Origin: a virus
Length of the DNA stretch: 22,301 nucleotides
Strand: one strand, 5' to 3'
IMG/VR virus record: IMGVR_UViG_3300025601_000138
Coordinates: 1 to 22,301 of that record
The notes beneath the pieces were generated by a model. It made no database searches, was not told the origin of the DNA, and saw only the letters and a list, made by a program, of their open reading frames with translations. This document shows positions 7,454 through 14,566 of the stretch, piece by piece. Position 1 is the stretch's first letter. Each line of letters begins with the position of its first letter. The position numbers were made by a program, and so were the translations under genes.

Positions 7454-7473
7454 AAAATGGGCGACTTTCCCCC
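7433..7473 (-). terminator. Long hairpin after the winged-helix gene
   Basis: Perfect 10-bp inverted repeat GGGGGAAAGT (7433-7442) and ACTTTCCCCC (7464-7473), with a smaller GCC/GGC stem in the loop. It begins about 8 nt after the stop of the 125-aa gene on the minus strand. No T-run follows, so it may pause, stabilise or only partly terminate the leftward transcript. Confidence 0.4.
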
Positions 7474-7481
7474 GATGAAAT

Positions 7482-7859
7482 TTATGCCGCGAGATGATAC
7501 AGCCAGCAGTCCATATGGCCGTTTTTTTTATCATCTTCTTCTCTTGGGATAGAGTGAGGGGTCTGATCAACTAATCCAGCCGTCACGGCGTGGCGAACTG
7601 TGCCACAAACATTGTGTGAGTTTTGTTTCAGCAGCCGCGCCAAGTCTCTACTGGTCATTGGGCCGTGTTTTGCTAACGCCCTCAAGATCGGAGTAAACGC
7701 GCCAGTATCCGTGCGGCTTGCCCGTGGCTCTCCCATATCGCACGGCAAAGTGGGTCGCATTGGCTTGCCTATCAGAAGCTCATTCCCAGTGGTTCTAATG
7801 ATTTTTGTCTGGCTGCGCTCAAACTCCAGCATTTTCTGGCCTAGCTTATCGTCTGTCAT
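7482..7859 (-). CDS. Winged-helix DNA-binding protein, 125 aa
   Basis: ATG 7859 preceded by GGGAGAGAGCAG. The N-terminal 50 residues are polar with a G-N-E-L-L-I-G-K-P-M-R-P-T-L-P segment. Residues about 55-100 (F-T-P-I-L-R-A-L-A-K-H-G-P-M-T-S-R-D-L-A-R-L-L-K ... V-C-G-T-V-R-H-A-V-T-A-G-L-V) match the helix-turn-helix and wing layout of MarR-like or replication-initiation winged helices. The C-terminus contains an acidic-basic loop and ends W-L-Y-H-L-A-A. Likely a transcription regulator of the distal leftward genes, which begin after the next intergenic region; target not known. Confidence 0.6.
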   Translation of the reverse strand: MTDDKLGQKMLEFERSQTKIIRTTGNELLIGKPMRPTLPCDMGEPRASRTDTGAFTPILRALAKHGPMTSRDLARLLKQNSHNVCGTVRHAVTAGLVDQTPHSIPREEDDKKNGHMDCWLYHLAA

Positions 7860-7871
7860 CTGCTCTCTCCC

Positions 7872-8054
7872 TCAGATTTGGTATTCGTTCTGTCGCAATC
7901 CGCTGACAAAGTTTTTCAGTTCCTGTCTCGCCATCCAGAGATCGTTCTGTGAATTTGGCACTGGACTATTTCGATAAGCCTCTCGCTCCAGACGATCCAC
8001 TTGGCCCCTCAAATGGCGCAGTTCAGCGTCATGCGCTGGTGTTAGTTTCTTCAT
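7872..8054 (-). CDS. Small coiled-coil protein, 60 aa
   Basis: ATG 8054 with GGAGAG about 5-6 nt upstream, inside the end of the preceding gene (26-nt overlap). One long charged helix (E-L-R-H-L-R-G-Q-V-D-R-L-E-R-E-A) followed by a second Gln/Arg-rich helix. No function recognised. The gap to the winged-helix gene is 12 nt. Confidence 0.55.
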   Translation of the reverse strand: MKKLTPAHDAELRHLRGQVDRLEREAYRNSPVPNSQNDLWMARQELKNFVSGLRQNEYQI

Positions 8055-8199
8055 TTAGCCTCTCCTTCAGCAGCTTTTTTCGGTAAAATTTAATCTGTTC
8101 TCTGAGGCCAGCATTGTCAGCCTCCAAGCGTTTGTTCTGTTCGATCACCATCTGATATTCATCGCGGTGTATCAATTTATCCAGCCTCCATTTGGTCAT
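8029..8199 (-). CDS. Small coiled-coil protein, 56 aa
   Basis: Start ATG 8199, stop TGA 8029-8031; AAGGA lies 6 nt upstream. The protein starts M-T-K-W-R-L-D-K-L-I and is almost entirely an Asn/Gln/Leu/Lys-rich helix with a heptad pattern, so a coiled coil is likely. It overlaps the glycosyltransferase gene by 23 nt and the 60-aa gene by 26 nt in different frames. The good ribosome site and lack of any gap without it support its reality. Confidence 0.55.
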   Translation of the reverse strand: MTKWRLDKLIHRDEYQMVIEQNKRLEADNAGLREQIKFYRKKLLKERLNEETNTSA

Positions 8200-9064
8200 T
8201 TAGTTTCCTTTTAATTTTCATTCCGTAATTGTTCACACCGACAGGAGCTTCAAAGCCGTCAACATAGCAAAATTTATTTCGCTTGAACGGCCTGTAATTT
8301 ACTTCATGGTGCCAACGGTTAAATTTCCAAACCACTTTTGCTACGTCTGGATGCAAATCTTCAATCATTTGGCTCTTGGGCTTGGTGCCTTCGTGAGCGT
8401 AAAATTCTTCTGTGTTGCCGCCAGACAGCGTCTGTGTGGTGGCCTTCTCTTGCTGAAAGGCGTTGTACTGCACAGTGCAATGGCCGTCTTTTAAAACGCG
8501 CAGAGACAGGTCTGTGTCCTCATTGTATCGCCCCCTCCATCGATAGGAGATATCGTTCTGGATCAGCAGGCAAGAATAAATGCGCGTGTTATTGACAAAC
8601 GCTGGCAGAGGTTCTTTCGCTTTCACAAAAAAATCATAGCAAGGCCCAGACAAATACACATTTTTATATCGATCTGCAAAATCTTCCATTGCCCGAAATA
8701 TTGTTCCTGACGTGACCTTAATCAAAAGATTTCGGTTCAGCCTGTGGAAATATGCAATGTTGTCATCCATCACCCAATGTCTAGATGCTCCCAAATCAAT
8801 TGCATGATCCCAAGCAAAATTACGAGCGGCCCCCGGGCCTTTTGATCTGCTATCTCCAAGATCATCGCATGTATCATAGTCGAGCAGATATTTTTTCGGA
8901 AGCACCAGACATTTATCTGCACCAACTTCAGCAGCGTACATTTCAAGCTGGCTGGCTTCGACAATTATTTTGTAAGGCACACCCATCCAATCAAGCGCCT
9001 TGCTTGTCAGTCGGCTCTCCCAACGCCCCTTCGATACAATATAAACTGGATACTTAGGGTTCAT
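8177..9064 (-). CDS. TAGT-like glycosyltransferase, 295 aa
   Basis: GT-A-type layout: N-terminal Y-P-V-Y-I-V-S-K-G-R-W-E-S-R-L-T (5-20), then G-P-G-A-A-R-N-F-A-W (77-86), an acidic metal-binding-type V-M-D-D-N-I (98-103), and a catalytic-domain R-G-R-Y-N-E-D-T-D-L-S-L-R (177-189). This arrangement matches, from memory, the TET-associated glycosyltransferase (TAGT) family, which adds sugars to hydroxylated bases in phage DNA. The C-terminus is basic (K-I-K-R-K). It overlaps its neighbours by 11 and 23 nt. No TET/JBP dioxygenase or nucleotide hydroxymethylase is in the window, so the substrate may be made by a gene outside it. If no such gene exists, the enzyme may act on another acceptor. Family assignment fairly sure, substrate not. 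Confidence 0.72.
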   Translation of the reverse strand: MNPKYPVYIVSKGRWESRLTSKALDWMGVPYKIIVEASQLEMYAAEVGADKCLVLPKKYLLDYDTCDDLGDSRSKGPGAARNFAWDHAIDLGASRHWVMDDNIAYFHRLNRNLLIKVTSGTIFRAMEDFADRYKNVYLSGPCYDFFVKAKEPLPAFVNNTRIYSCLLIQNDISYRWRGRYNEDTDLSLRVLKDGHCTVQYNAFQQEKATTQTLSGGNTEEFYAHEGTKPKSQMIEDLHPDVAKVVWKFNRWHHEVNYRPFKRNKFCYVDGFEAPVGVNNYGMKIKRKLNDQMEAG

Positions 9065-9299
9065 CGATATATCGCTTATCAGACGTAATCCTGTGATCCA
9101 TTTTTGGATACCAACAGGCTTTCTGTTTTGGGCTTATCGCCTGACCCATCAATTCTTTAAATCGCATGAAATCTTCTTGATTTCTGAAGCGAACATTAAT
9201 TGCGTGATATGGACGTAAATCTTCCTGCACATACTCTGGCATCCCGTGCCACTCTGCTTCCCAATCTGTCTCCAAGTCTTCAAACAAACTATTTTGCAT
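9054..9299 (-). CDS. Conserved phage protein, 81 aa
   Basis: Start ATG 9299 (M-Q-N-S-L-F-E-D-L) has GGAG about 7 nt upstream and was preferred over an extension to 9350 that has no ribosome site. The pattern D-W-E-A-E-W-H-G-M-P-E-Y, R-F-R-N-Q-E-D-F, and G-Q-A-I-S-P-K-Q-K-A-C-W-Y-P resembles small proteins I recall beside TAGT-like glycosyltransferase genes in other phages. Function unknown; proximity suggests a link to DNA modification. Overlaps both neighbours by 11 nt. Confidence 0.6.
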   Translation of the reverse strand: MQNSLFEDLETDWEAEWHGMPEYVQEDLRPYHAINVRFRNQEDFMRFKELMGQAISPKQKACWYPKMDHRITSDKRYIDEP

Positions 9300-9675
9300 C
9301 CAAAAACTCCAGCACTTGCTTCGACGCATCGCCTGCGCCCTTCCCCACAATTACAGTGTGGCCCACCGATCTTAAATATTCGATCACTTTTTTCTGATCG
9401 GGGGAAAGCCTGCCACCCGTCACGCGCTTCATTTCGACCCAAAGATTGCAGGAGGGGATGTACAGGTCTGGTATCCCTCTGGTGACCCCCTCGGCCTTCA
9501 GCCGTGTCGCCACAGATATGCTACGCTTCTCACCGTTTGGGATCGCAAAAATCAGCGTGTCTGGATATTTGGCCCGAAACCAGTTCACAAAACCCACCTG
9601 TTCGCTGTGTTCAGAGTGCTTAAAACGGTATGTCTTCGACACCCCAATCAGCGTATAGCCCTTCTTGCTTTTCAA
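9289..9675 (-). CDS. VRR-NUC domain nuclease, 128 aa
   Basis: PD-(D/E)XK-fold nuclease of the VRR-NUC type. Visible are an early S-E-Q-V-x-F-V-N-W motif, G-I-P-D-L-Y-I-P with the metal-binding Asp, then L-W-V-E-M-K with catalytic Glu and Lys, then S-P-D-Q-K-K-V-I-E-Y-L and a G-H-T-V-I-V-G strand. The family resolves branched or flap DNA. The start is taken as TTG 9675 because GGAGAG lies exactly 5 nt upstream; a TTG at 9717 and GTG at 9642 are alternatives with poorer sites. Its 5' end overlaps the helicase gene by 56 nt in another frame. Likely part of the replication-recombination set. Confidence 0.8.
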   Translation of the reverse strand: MKSKKGYTLIGVSKTYRFKHSEHSEQVGFVNWFRAKYPDTLIFAIPNGEKRSISVATRLKAEGVTRGIPDLYIPSCNLWVEMKRVTGGRLSPDQKKVIEYLRSVGHTVIVGKGAGDASKQVLEFLDAK

Positions 9676-11275
9676 TTTTTCTCTCCACTTTTGTATAATC
9701 AAACTGCACAACCTCAAAATATTTTGGATTGTATGTCGAGGGTTTTATCTTGATGCGGCTGGGGCTATCCCACCATTGGCACTCATCAAGAGCCTCGCTC
9801 GTTGTGTCGGCCCCCGAAGATAGCAAAGGCTTACGCGCTTGGTATCTACTCGCGGCGTAGCCCCCGTGATCGGGGCATAGCCATTCGTTCACTGATAACA
9901 TCCCAGCGTAATACGTGACTTTGACCGAGTCAGGCTTGCCTTCTTTTTTGTGGCGATGGTAAATTACGCTATCCACATCGACCCATTCTTCCTTAACCTG
10001 ACTGGAGAGCATGGCCCCGCTGTAGCTGTTTGAATTATGGTTTAGCGTTGGTGGTGGAAACTCATGGCCGCAGACGTGGCATTGCAACGCCGCCGCAAAG
10101 CACATGGTCTGGCAAGCCTCGCACTGCTTCACTGGTGCCGTACCCTCGCCTGCCCCCGCAGATTCATCCTTGGGTTTTACCCTATCTATAAATCCGTGAC
10201 GCTGAACATTGGCTCCGAAATCAAGAACGAGGGCATCAGTCTTGCCTTCGGCTACTCTCGTACCCCTCCCGACCATTTGGATATAGAGGCCACAACTTGC
10301 GGTTGCTCTGCACAAACAGACAACGTCCACAGCAGGGTGATCAAATCCAGTGGTCAGCACGTTCACATTTATCAAGCATTTAAGTTCACCGCTCTTAAAG
10401 TCTGCAATCGTTTGCTCCCGCACGGCGCTGCTGTCGTTACCTGTCACCACGCCGACATCAATGTCGTGCGCCTCAAATTCATCCTTCAGCATGTAGGCGT
10501 GATTTACGCCGCTGCTAAACACCAGCCAGCTTTTGCGATCCGCGCTCAGTTCCACAATCTCAGCAACCGTCTTCCGCACCAGTTCGGGATCAGACGCAGC
10601 CGTTGCGAGGTCGCTCTCAATAAACTCACCGCCCCGTTTTTTTACGTTGGTCAGATCGATCTGGTTCAGACCACCTTTGCTAATGACAGGCGACAGGTAG
10701 CCCTGCTCCATCAGCATCGACACAGGGATGTCATAGGCTATGCCATCGAACAGATGGCCTGCACCTTTGTGGAGATAGCCACTGTCCAATCGATAGGGTG
10801 TGGCTGTCAGGCCCACCACTTTGATGTCAGGGTTGCACACTTTCAAATCAGCAATAAAGCGATTATATCGCGTCTCAGTATTTTTTGGCAGCATGTGCGC
10901 CTCATCGATCAGAATAAGGTCTGGCGCAGGAATGATGTCATAGGCGCGTTCCCAGACGCTCTGAATGCCAGCAAATGTGATCGGCTTGTCCAACACCTTC
11001 TGTTTCAGCCCTGCACTGTAGATGCCGAAATCAGCTTCTGGATACATTTTCAGTAGGCCATTGGCCCCCTGCTCCAAAAGCTCTTTGACGTGGGTCACAA
11101 TCATCACACGGGTGCCAGAAAATGACATGGCGTCTTTCACTATCTGAGCTATGATGGCTGTCTTGCCCGATCCAGTGGGTGCGACTATAAGTGGATTATC
11201 ACCCGCTTTACTCGCCCAATAGTTGTACAAGCCATCGACGGCCTCTTTTTGATAATCTCGTAATTCAAAGGTCAT
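9620..11275 (-). CDS. SF2 DEAH-box DNA helicase with zinc-finger tail, 551 aa
   Basis: Superfamily 2 helicase. Residues 33-39 give P-T-G-S-G-K-T (motif I), D-E-A-H 124-127 (motif II), T-A-T-P 157-160 (motif III). L-T-T-G-F-D-H-P (307-314) and Q-M-V-G-R-G-T-R (333-340) are motifs V and VI. After the two RecA-like lobes, C385, C388, C392, C399 and C402 form a zinc-finger-like cluster, then a C-terminal domain of about 150 residues. This architecture resembles RadD/YejH-like and phage recombination helicases. It could unwind DNA for recombination-dependent replication with the nearby nuclease and ssDNA-binding protein. Its start overlaps the HNH gene by 11 nt, with only a weak AAGAG site, so coupled translation is likely. 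Confidence 0.85.
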   Translation of the reverse strand: MTFELRDYQKEAVDGLYNYWASKAGDNPLIVAPTGSGKTAIIAQIVKDAMSFSGTRVMIVTHVKELLEQGANGLLKMYPEADFGIYSAGLKQKVLDKPITFAGIQSVWERAYDIIPAPDLILIDEAHMLPKNTETRYNRFIADLKVCNPDIKVVGLTATPYRLDSGYLHKGAGHLFDGIAYDIPVSMLMEQGYLSPVISKGGLNQIDLTNVKKRGGEFIESDLATAASDPELVRKTVAEIVELSADRKSWLVFSSGVNHAYMLKDEFEAHDIDVGVVTGNDSSAVREQTIADFKSGELKCLINVNVLTTGFDHPAVDVVCLCRATASCGLYIQMVGRGTRVAEGKTDALVLDFGANVQRHGFIDRVKPKDESAGAGEGTAPVKQCEACQTMCFAAALQCHVCGHEFPPPTLNHNSNSYSGAMLSSQVKEEWVDVDSVIYHRHKKEGKPDSVKVTYYAGMLSVNEWLCPDHGGYAASRYQARKPLLSSGADTTSEALDECQWWDSPSRIKIKPSTYNPKYFEVVQFDYTKVERKIEKQEGLYADWGVEDIPF

Positions 11276-11858
11276 GTGAAACTCTTTTTTCCGCTTGTAG
11301 CCGTGCAGCCACTGCCTCGTTCATTGTTAAAAACGTACCAAGATTAGTTTTTCTGCCATCAATATTCATCGACGCCCTCCACTTCCCTTTGTCTTTTAAA
11401 AAGCTAACGCCCTTGACGCCTGATGTGTTGGCCTTGCTGACGCCAGTGTTCGCAGACTGCTCACGCGCCGTGACCTCTCGCAAATTTACTATCCTGTTAT
11501 CGCAGCCATCTCTGTTAATGTGATCCACAGAGTTAGGCCAAATAGGATAGTGGCCGTGATGCAGAAAAAAGGCCACGCGATGCGCCTGCATTTTTTTGTC
11601 ATGGCCGCGATAAGAAATGCCACCGCATAAATAGTAGCACGTCGATCTCTCAGTCTTTACCCTGCGGCTCATAGCCAGCTTGCCACTGCGCTCTTTGTTA
11701 TATTTAGCCGCAGCACCCGCAGCACTGACAAACGAACTGCCCTCGCCAGTGTCGTAAAAATCTTCCTCTGATCGATCCTTTGCGTAAATCAGTCCAGCCT
11801 CTGGATCATAGAGAAACAAACGCCGCATCAATTCCAAATCTTCCCACCAGTTTTTCAT
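11265..11858 (-). CDS. HNH endonuclease with AP2 domain, 197 aa
   Basis: Homing-type nuclease. A zinc-less HNH core is visible as A-H-R-V-A ... V-D-H-I-N-R-D-G-C-D-N-R-I-V-N-L-R (H113, N121 region), followed by R-E-Q-S-A-N-T. A C-terminal AP2-type DNA-binding domain (about 147-190) has G-V-K-G-V-S-F ... W-R-A-S-M-N-I-D-G-R-K-T-N-L-G-T-F. This pair is typical of selfish phage homing endonucleases. Start is ATG 11858, 1-nt TGATG overlap with the upstream stop and AGAGG about 8 nt away; a GTG at 11861 is less likely. It sits between the Cas4/RecB-like nuclease and the helicase without breaking either, so it is a tolerated insertion in the recombination operon. Confidence 0.85.
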   Translation of the reverse strand: MKNWWEDLELMRRLFLYDPEAGLIYAKDRSEEDFYDTGEGSSFVSAAGAAAKYNKERSGKLAMSRRVKTERSTCYYLCGGISYRGHDKKMQAHRVAFFLHHGHYPIWPNSVDHINRDGCDNRIVNLREVTAREQSANTGVSKANTSGVKGVSFLKDKGKWRASMNIDGRKTNLGTFLTMNEAVAARLQAEKRVSHDL

Positions 11859-12790
11859 CACGAAAACCTCTCCCTCAATAACCTCTCCCTCAATTCTTCG
11901 CTGTTGTCTTGATTGCGGATGACGCCATGTGGGGTCTGATACTCCACGAAATCATCTCCAGCGTCTATGATCTCCCAATCGTCAGGAACCATGAAAGGAT
12001 TAAACAGGTGGCCCCCTGCGCCCTCTTTACGGCTCCAAGTGCCGTCCCGCTCTGGAGTGCTGTGGGCGTCTGTTCTGGCATTAACTTCTGGCAGTTCACC
12101 GCCGTGACAAATCGGAATATAATTACAAAACCTACAAGCAAACTTTGACGGGTCATGGCTGATTTTAGACGGTGGCTTTTCGTCAAAGATGATATTGCTG
12201 GCTTTGCTAATTAGCATCTCACCCTCTGCCCGATCCCGCTTGATCCGCTCAGAATAAATCTCATCGTTATTTTTGTTCACGGCAAAGAAATAACAACGAT
12301 CAATGTCAGCCAAGTGCATCCCGACTTGGCACTGCGCCCAGTAAACGGGCTTACTGATCCTGACGCCCTTCATTTTTGTCTGGGCAAAGCTCTTATCGTT
12401 CATCGTTTTAAATTCCAAAGTGTGCGGCTCTTTGCTCTCAGGAAAGCCAACGCCAATTCCATCTAAGCTCAATCCAAAGTGACCCCCGCAGGCCGTGTAA
12501 TTTATCTGTCGGCCAGTGTCTGGATCGACCTCCCACACCTCAACGCCAATCGATCTCAAGTTTGACACGATCCGCTCCTCCTCGCGGTCACCCGTTTCAA
12601 ACAGGCGCAGCATACGCCCCTCAAAGCTCTGTGAGCTTGCGTGTCGAAACTGATACCACAATGCCCGACTGCACGGGTTGCCTATCTGACTTCCCCCCAG
12701 ATGCGGCCTGTGGCCGTTATCGCGGCTTGCCTCGTAGTGTTCGTAAATTTTCTGCACTGTGGGCGATGGATTGTATTTATCAAGGTTCAT
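11858..12790 (-). CDS. Cas4/RecB-type PD-(D/E)XK nuclease with Fe-S cysteines, 310 aa
   Basis: Exonuclease-type fold: C40 (I-G-N-P-C-S-R-A-L-W-Y), H104, D110 (S-L-D-G-I-G), E126 and K128 (L-E-F-K-T), then Q153-type helix (Y-W-A-Q-C-Q-V-G-M-H-L). C219, C222 and C228 (F-A-C-R-F-C-N-Y-I-P-I-C) with C40 form the four-Cys set that holds a 4Fe-4S cluster in Cas4 and AddB-type nucleases. It probably resects DNA ends to give single strands for the Sak4-like recombinase. A C-terminal extension (about 230-310) has no recognised motif. GAGAGGAG lies 5 nt before ATG. No CRISPR array or Cas1 is present, so this is a phage recombination nuclease rather than a CRISPR adaptation gene. Confidence 0.82.
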   Translation of the reverse strand: MNLDKYNPSPTVQKIYEHYEASRDNGHRPHLGGSQIGNPCSRALWYQFRHASSQSFEGRMLRLFETGDREEERIVSNLRSIGVEVWEVDPDTGRQINYTACGGHFGLSLDGIGVGFPESKEPHTLEFKTMNDKSFAQTKMKGVRISKPVYWAQCQVGMHLADIDRCYFFAVNKNNDEIYSERIKRDRAEGEMLISKASNIIFDEKPPSKISHDPSKFACRFCNYIPICHGGELPEVNARTDAHSTPERDGTWSRKEGAGGHLFNPFMVPDDWEIIDAGDDFVEYQTPHGVIRNQDNSEELRERLLRERFS

Positions 12791-12813
12791 CTCGGCTCCT
12801 CTCTATTTGAGAA

Positions 12814-12837
12814 ATGGGGCAGCAAAAGCCGCCCCAT
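12814..12837 (-). other. Intergenic hairpin upstream of the nuclease gene
   Basis: ATGGGGC / GCCCCAT, 7-bp perfect arms with an inner GC-AAAA-GC stem after one mismatch. Located between the TAG of the ssDNA-binding gene and the GAGAGGAG of the nuclease gene. No T-run, so not a classic terminator; same placement as the hairpins at 5904 and 6717. Confidence 0.55.
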
Positions 12838-12848
12838 CGAAAAATAGA

Positions 12849-13313
12849 TTACTTCTTCCACGGTGGCGCTGCCGCCACCGCTGGAGCCGCCGCAGGGGCC
12901 GCTGTAACAGCGCCGTTGGTTTTTGCACCTGAGTAGCCCTTGATCTCATTGCTGGCGCTGTACTGTCCATCTGCGGCCTTAACTGCCAGCTTCACCAGCA
13001 GAGGCTTGTCGTGCAGTTCGCTGCTGTCGCGGGGCGTCATAACGCCTGTGGCGTGGCAAATCGCAGACAGAGTGCGCTGTGCTATGTCCACTGCAATCTG
13101 GTTCGGATTGTTGAGGTTCAATCGATCTATCAATTTGCGGCCAGCGTACTGGCCCTCGACAATCTCCAGACCAAGCTGAAGATACGAGCCAGTCATAGCC
13201 TTAGTCGGCTTCTCCTCGCTCTCGACAATTACTGCCGAATAGTTTCCCGCTGGTAGCGGCTCATATGTTGCGGCTGGTTCAATAGCCGCTGCGTTAAATC
13301 CGTTAAGTTCCAT
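12849..13313 (-). CDS. DUF669-type single-stranded DNA-binding protein, 154 aa
   Basis: Pattern E-P-L-P-A-G-N-Y-S-A-V-I-V-E-S-E ... S-Y-L-Q-L-G-L-E-I-V-E-G-Q-Y-A-G-R-K-L-I-D-R-L-N-L-N-N is the usual N-terminal OB-fold of the DUF669 family of phage ssDNA-binding proteins. An Ala/Pro-rich flexible linker (about 135-150) leads to a terminal P-P-W-K-K, where SSBs often carry a partner-binding tip, here basic rather than acidic. Directly downstream of the Sak4-like gene with a 15-nt gap and AAGGA site. Sak4 recombinases are known to work with their phage SSB, so the pair is likely a functional unit. Confidence 0.8.
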   Translation of the reverse strand: MELNGFNAAAIEPAATYEPLPAGNYSAVIVESEEKPTKAMTGSYLQLGLEIVEGQYAGRKLIDRLNLNNPNQIAVDIAQRTLSAICHATGVMTPRDSSELHDKPLLVKLAVKAADGQYSASNEIKGYSGAKTNGAVTAAPAAAPAVAAAPPWKK

Positions 13314-13328
13314 GTGAGTTTTCCTTTT

Positions 13329-14084
13329 CTACTCTGCTACAAAATCTGCGAATGGGTTGCGGTCAAACGTGAAGGCCAGAGGCTCACTGATGTTAAACCG
13401 ATTTTTCGTGACGCTCGACGCCTGTGGGTGGCAGATGATCTCTCGCTCCCCCGTCGAAATCGCACGTTTCTTGTCGCCGTCACCGCCACGAACAAATGTC
13501 TTCAGCCTGATCATGCCCACCATATCGACATTGTCAGTGTAATGAGGGATCGACTTCTTGTGCATCCGCACGGTGTATCGTGCGTAGCTTTCTTGATCTG
13601 GCAGGTCGAGCATCTCAGTATCGGCGTGGCCGATGAAGACTATGTTGAGTCCTTTTTCGTAGGCGAGTGATCCCGCCCATTCCCTGATCTGCCTGTGCTT
13701 CTCAGCCGCCGTGCTATAGCCAGCGCCGTAGCCACCGCCAGCTTGATTGATGCTTTTTGCCTTTGGATCAGCAGCCACAATCTCAGCCTCGACCATCGTC
13801 GCAAGCTGGGTGATCGAATCAATCACCAAGGTTTTGTGGTCGTGCTTCTGAGTTGCAAGCGCCTCAATCGCGTCCAGCACGTCCTGTGTAGATGTTGCCA
13901 ATGGAAACAGGTTGACATTATCATTGCCTGCCAGACTGGCTGTGCCGTCCTCCGTCCGGATGAACACAGGGCTGGGAAACATAGCTGCAAGCGTAGTTTT
14001 TCCCATGCCGCCTTCGCCAAACAGAGTGCAGATGATAGGCCGCTGACCGCTTGGCTTGCTCAGTGTTTTTAGGTCAATTGCCAT
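13329..14084 (-). CDS. Sak4-like AAA recombinase (AAA_24 type), 251 aa
   Basis: RecA-fold ATPase. Walker A G-E-G-G-M-G-K-T at 23-30, Walker B T-L-V-I-D-S at 85-90, and a strand-end N-I-V-F-I-G-H-A-D at 147-155. Length and arrangement match the AAA_24 group that includes Sak4 single-strand annealing/exchange proteins of phages. It would load on ssDNA made by the Cas4-like nuclease, helped by the SSB that follows. The N-terminus overlaps the 69-aa gene by 11 nt. The linker after residue 105 (Q-A-G-G-G-Y-G-A-G-Y) is typical of this group. Strand-exchange activity is inferred from family and gene order. Confidence 0.8.
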   Translation of the reverse strand: MAIDLKTLSKPSGQRPIICTLFGEGGMGKTTLAAMFPSPVFIRTEDGTASLAGNDNVNLFPLATSTQDVLDAIEALATQKHDHKTLVIDSITQLATMVEAEIVAADPKAKSINQAGGGYGAGYSTAAEKHRQIREWAGSLAYEKGLNIVFIGHADTEMLDLPDQESYARYTVRMHKKSIPHYTDNVDMVGMIRLKTFVRGGDGDKKRAISTGEREIICHPQASSVTKNRFNISEPLAFTFDRNPFADFVAE

Positions 14085-14283
14085 AATTGTTAACCTCTTC
14101 CATAATTAACTTATAATTTTCTTTGACGTACAGCTCATACCCCTTAAAAAATAATCCAGTCATCCAAATCTCTGATTCTTTGACAGACCTAAAGTGTTCA
14201 ACACGATCCATGTTTACGATCACTGATCCGTGATCTTCTCCATCATGTTGGCCCATCAATGTTAATTCAATTAAACAAGCCAT
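14074..14283 (-). CDS. Hypothetical protein, 69 aa
   Basis: ATG 14283 shares its first base with the preceding TAA (TAATG). GGAG lies about 9 nt upstream. Contains a strand-rich start (L-I-E-L-T-L-M), a V-I-V-N-M-D-R-V segment and charged C-terminal helix. Looks like a compact single-domain protein in which residues bind or read a small ligand, but no family is recognised. Confidence 0.55.
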   Translation of the reverse strand: MACLIELTLMGQHDGEDHGSVIVNMDRVEHFRSVKESEIWMTGLFFKGYELYVKENYKLIMEEVNNYGN

Positions 14284-14501
14284 TACTCAATTCTCCATGC
14301 CCGAAAGCTGCCATCGTCCTGCTGCTGGCAACGCACCAGCATTCCCATCCGTTTTCCCGTGTTTCGGATGGATGTGGCTTGCGACTGCTCATCGACAACA
14401 ACGCTGTCTCCAACGTCCATTTTACCCAGCAAGTCTTTCCACTTGCCCGATCTATCCCGCGAGGGTGCCGTCATTGGCACCCCCTTTTCGATCTTAAACA
14501 T
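14283..14501 (-). CDS. Conserved small phage protein, 72 aa
   Basis: ATG 14501 with AAGGGAGA about 7 nt upstream; a TTG six bases earlier is not preferred. The pattern M-F-K-I-E-K-G-V-P-M ... K-M-D-V-G-D-S-V-V-V ... A-W-R-I-E matches a small conserved phage family I have seen near recombination or replication genes. Short beta-rich fold, probably nucleic-acid or protein binding. Function unknown. Confidence 0.6.
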   Translation of the reverse strand: MFKIEKGVPMTAPSRDRSGKWKDLLGKMDVGDSVVVDEQSQATSIRNTGKRMGMLVRCQQQDDGSFRAWRIE

Positions 14502-14566
14502 TACCAATCTCCCTTAAATACTTTGGCGAATACCTCATCCAAAATTTCATCTATGCTGCGGTTCAT
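14501..14566 (-). CDS. Putative 21-aa microprotein
   Basis: Short reading frame starting ATG 14566, stop TAA 14501-14503. The ATG overlaps the upstream stop as ATGA, and its own stop overlaps the next start as TAATG, so it exactly fills the space between two genes. It encodes an acidic-start helix (M-N-R-S-I-D-E-I-L-D-E-V-F) ending K-G-D-W. The exact junctions argue that it is translated, but such a short frame could also be a pass-through or leader. Function unknown. Confidence 0.4.
   Translation of the reverse strand: MNRSIDEILDEVFAKVFKGDW

Noticed and set aside
10064-11056. Long plus-strand reading frame (about 330 codons) opposite the helicase
   Set aside because: Antisense shadow of a gene with all SF2 helicase motifs; no ribosome site and the protein has no recognisable domain.
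11858-12790. CRISPR adaptation gene (Cas4)
   Set aside because: Fold and cysteines fit, but no repeat array or other cas gene is present; it lies in a recombination operon.
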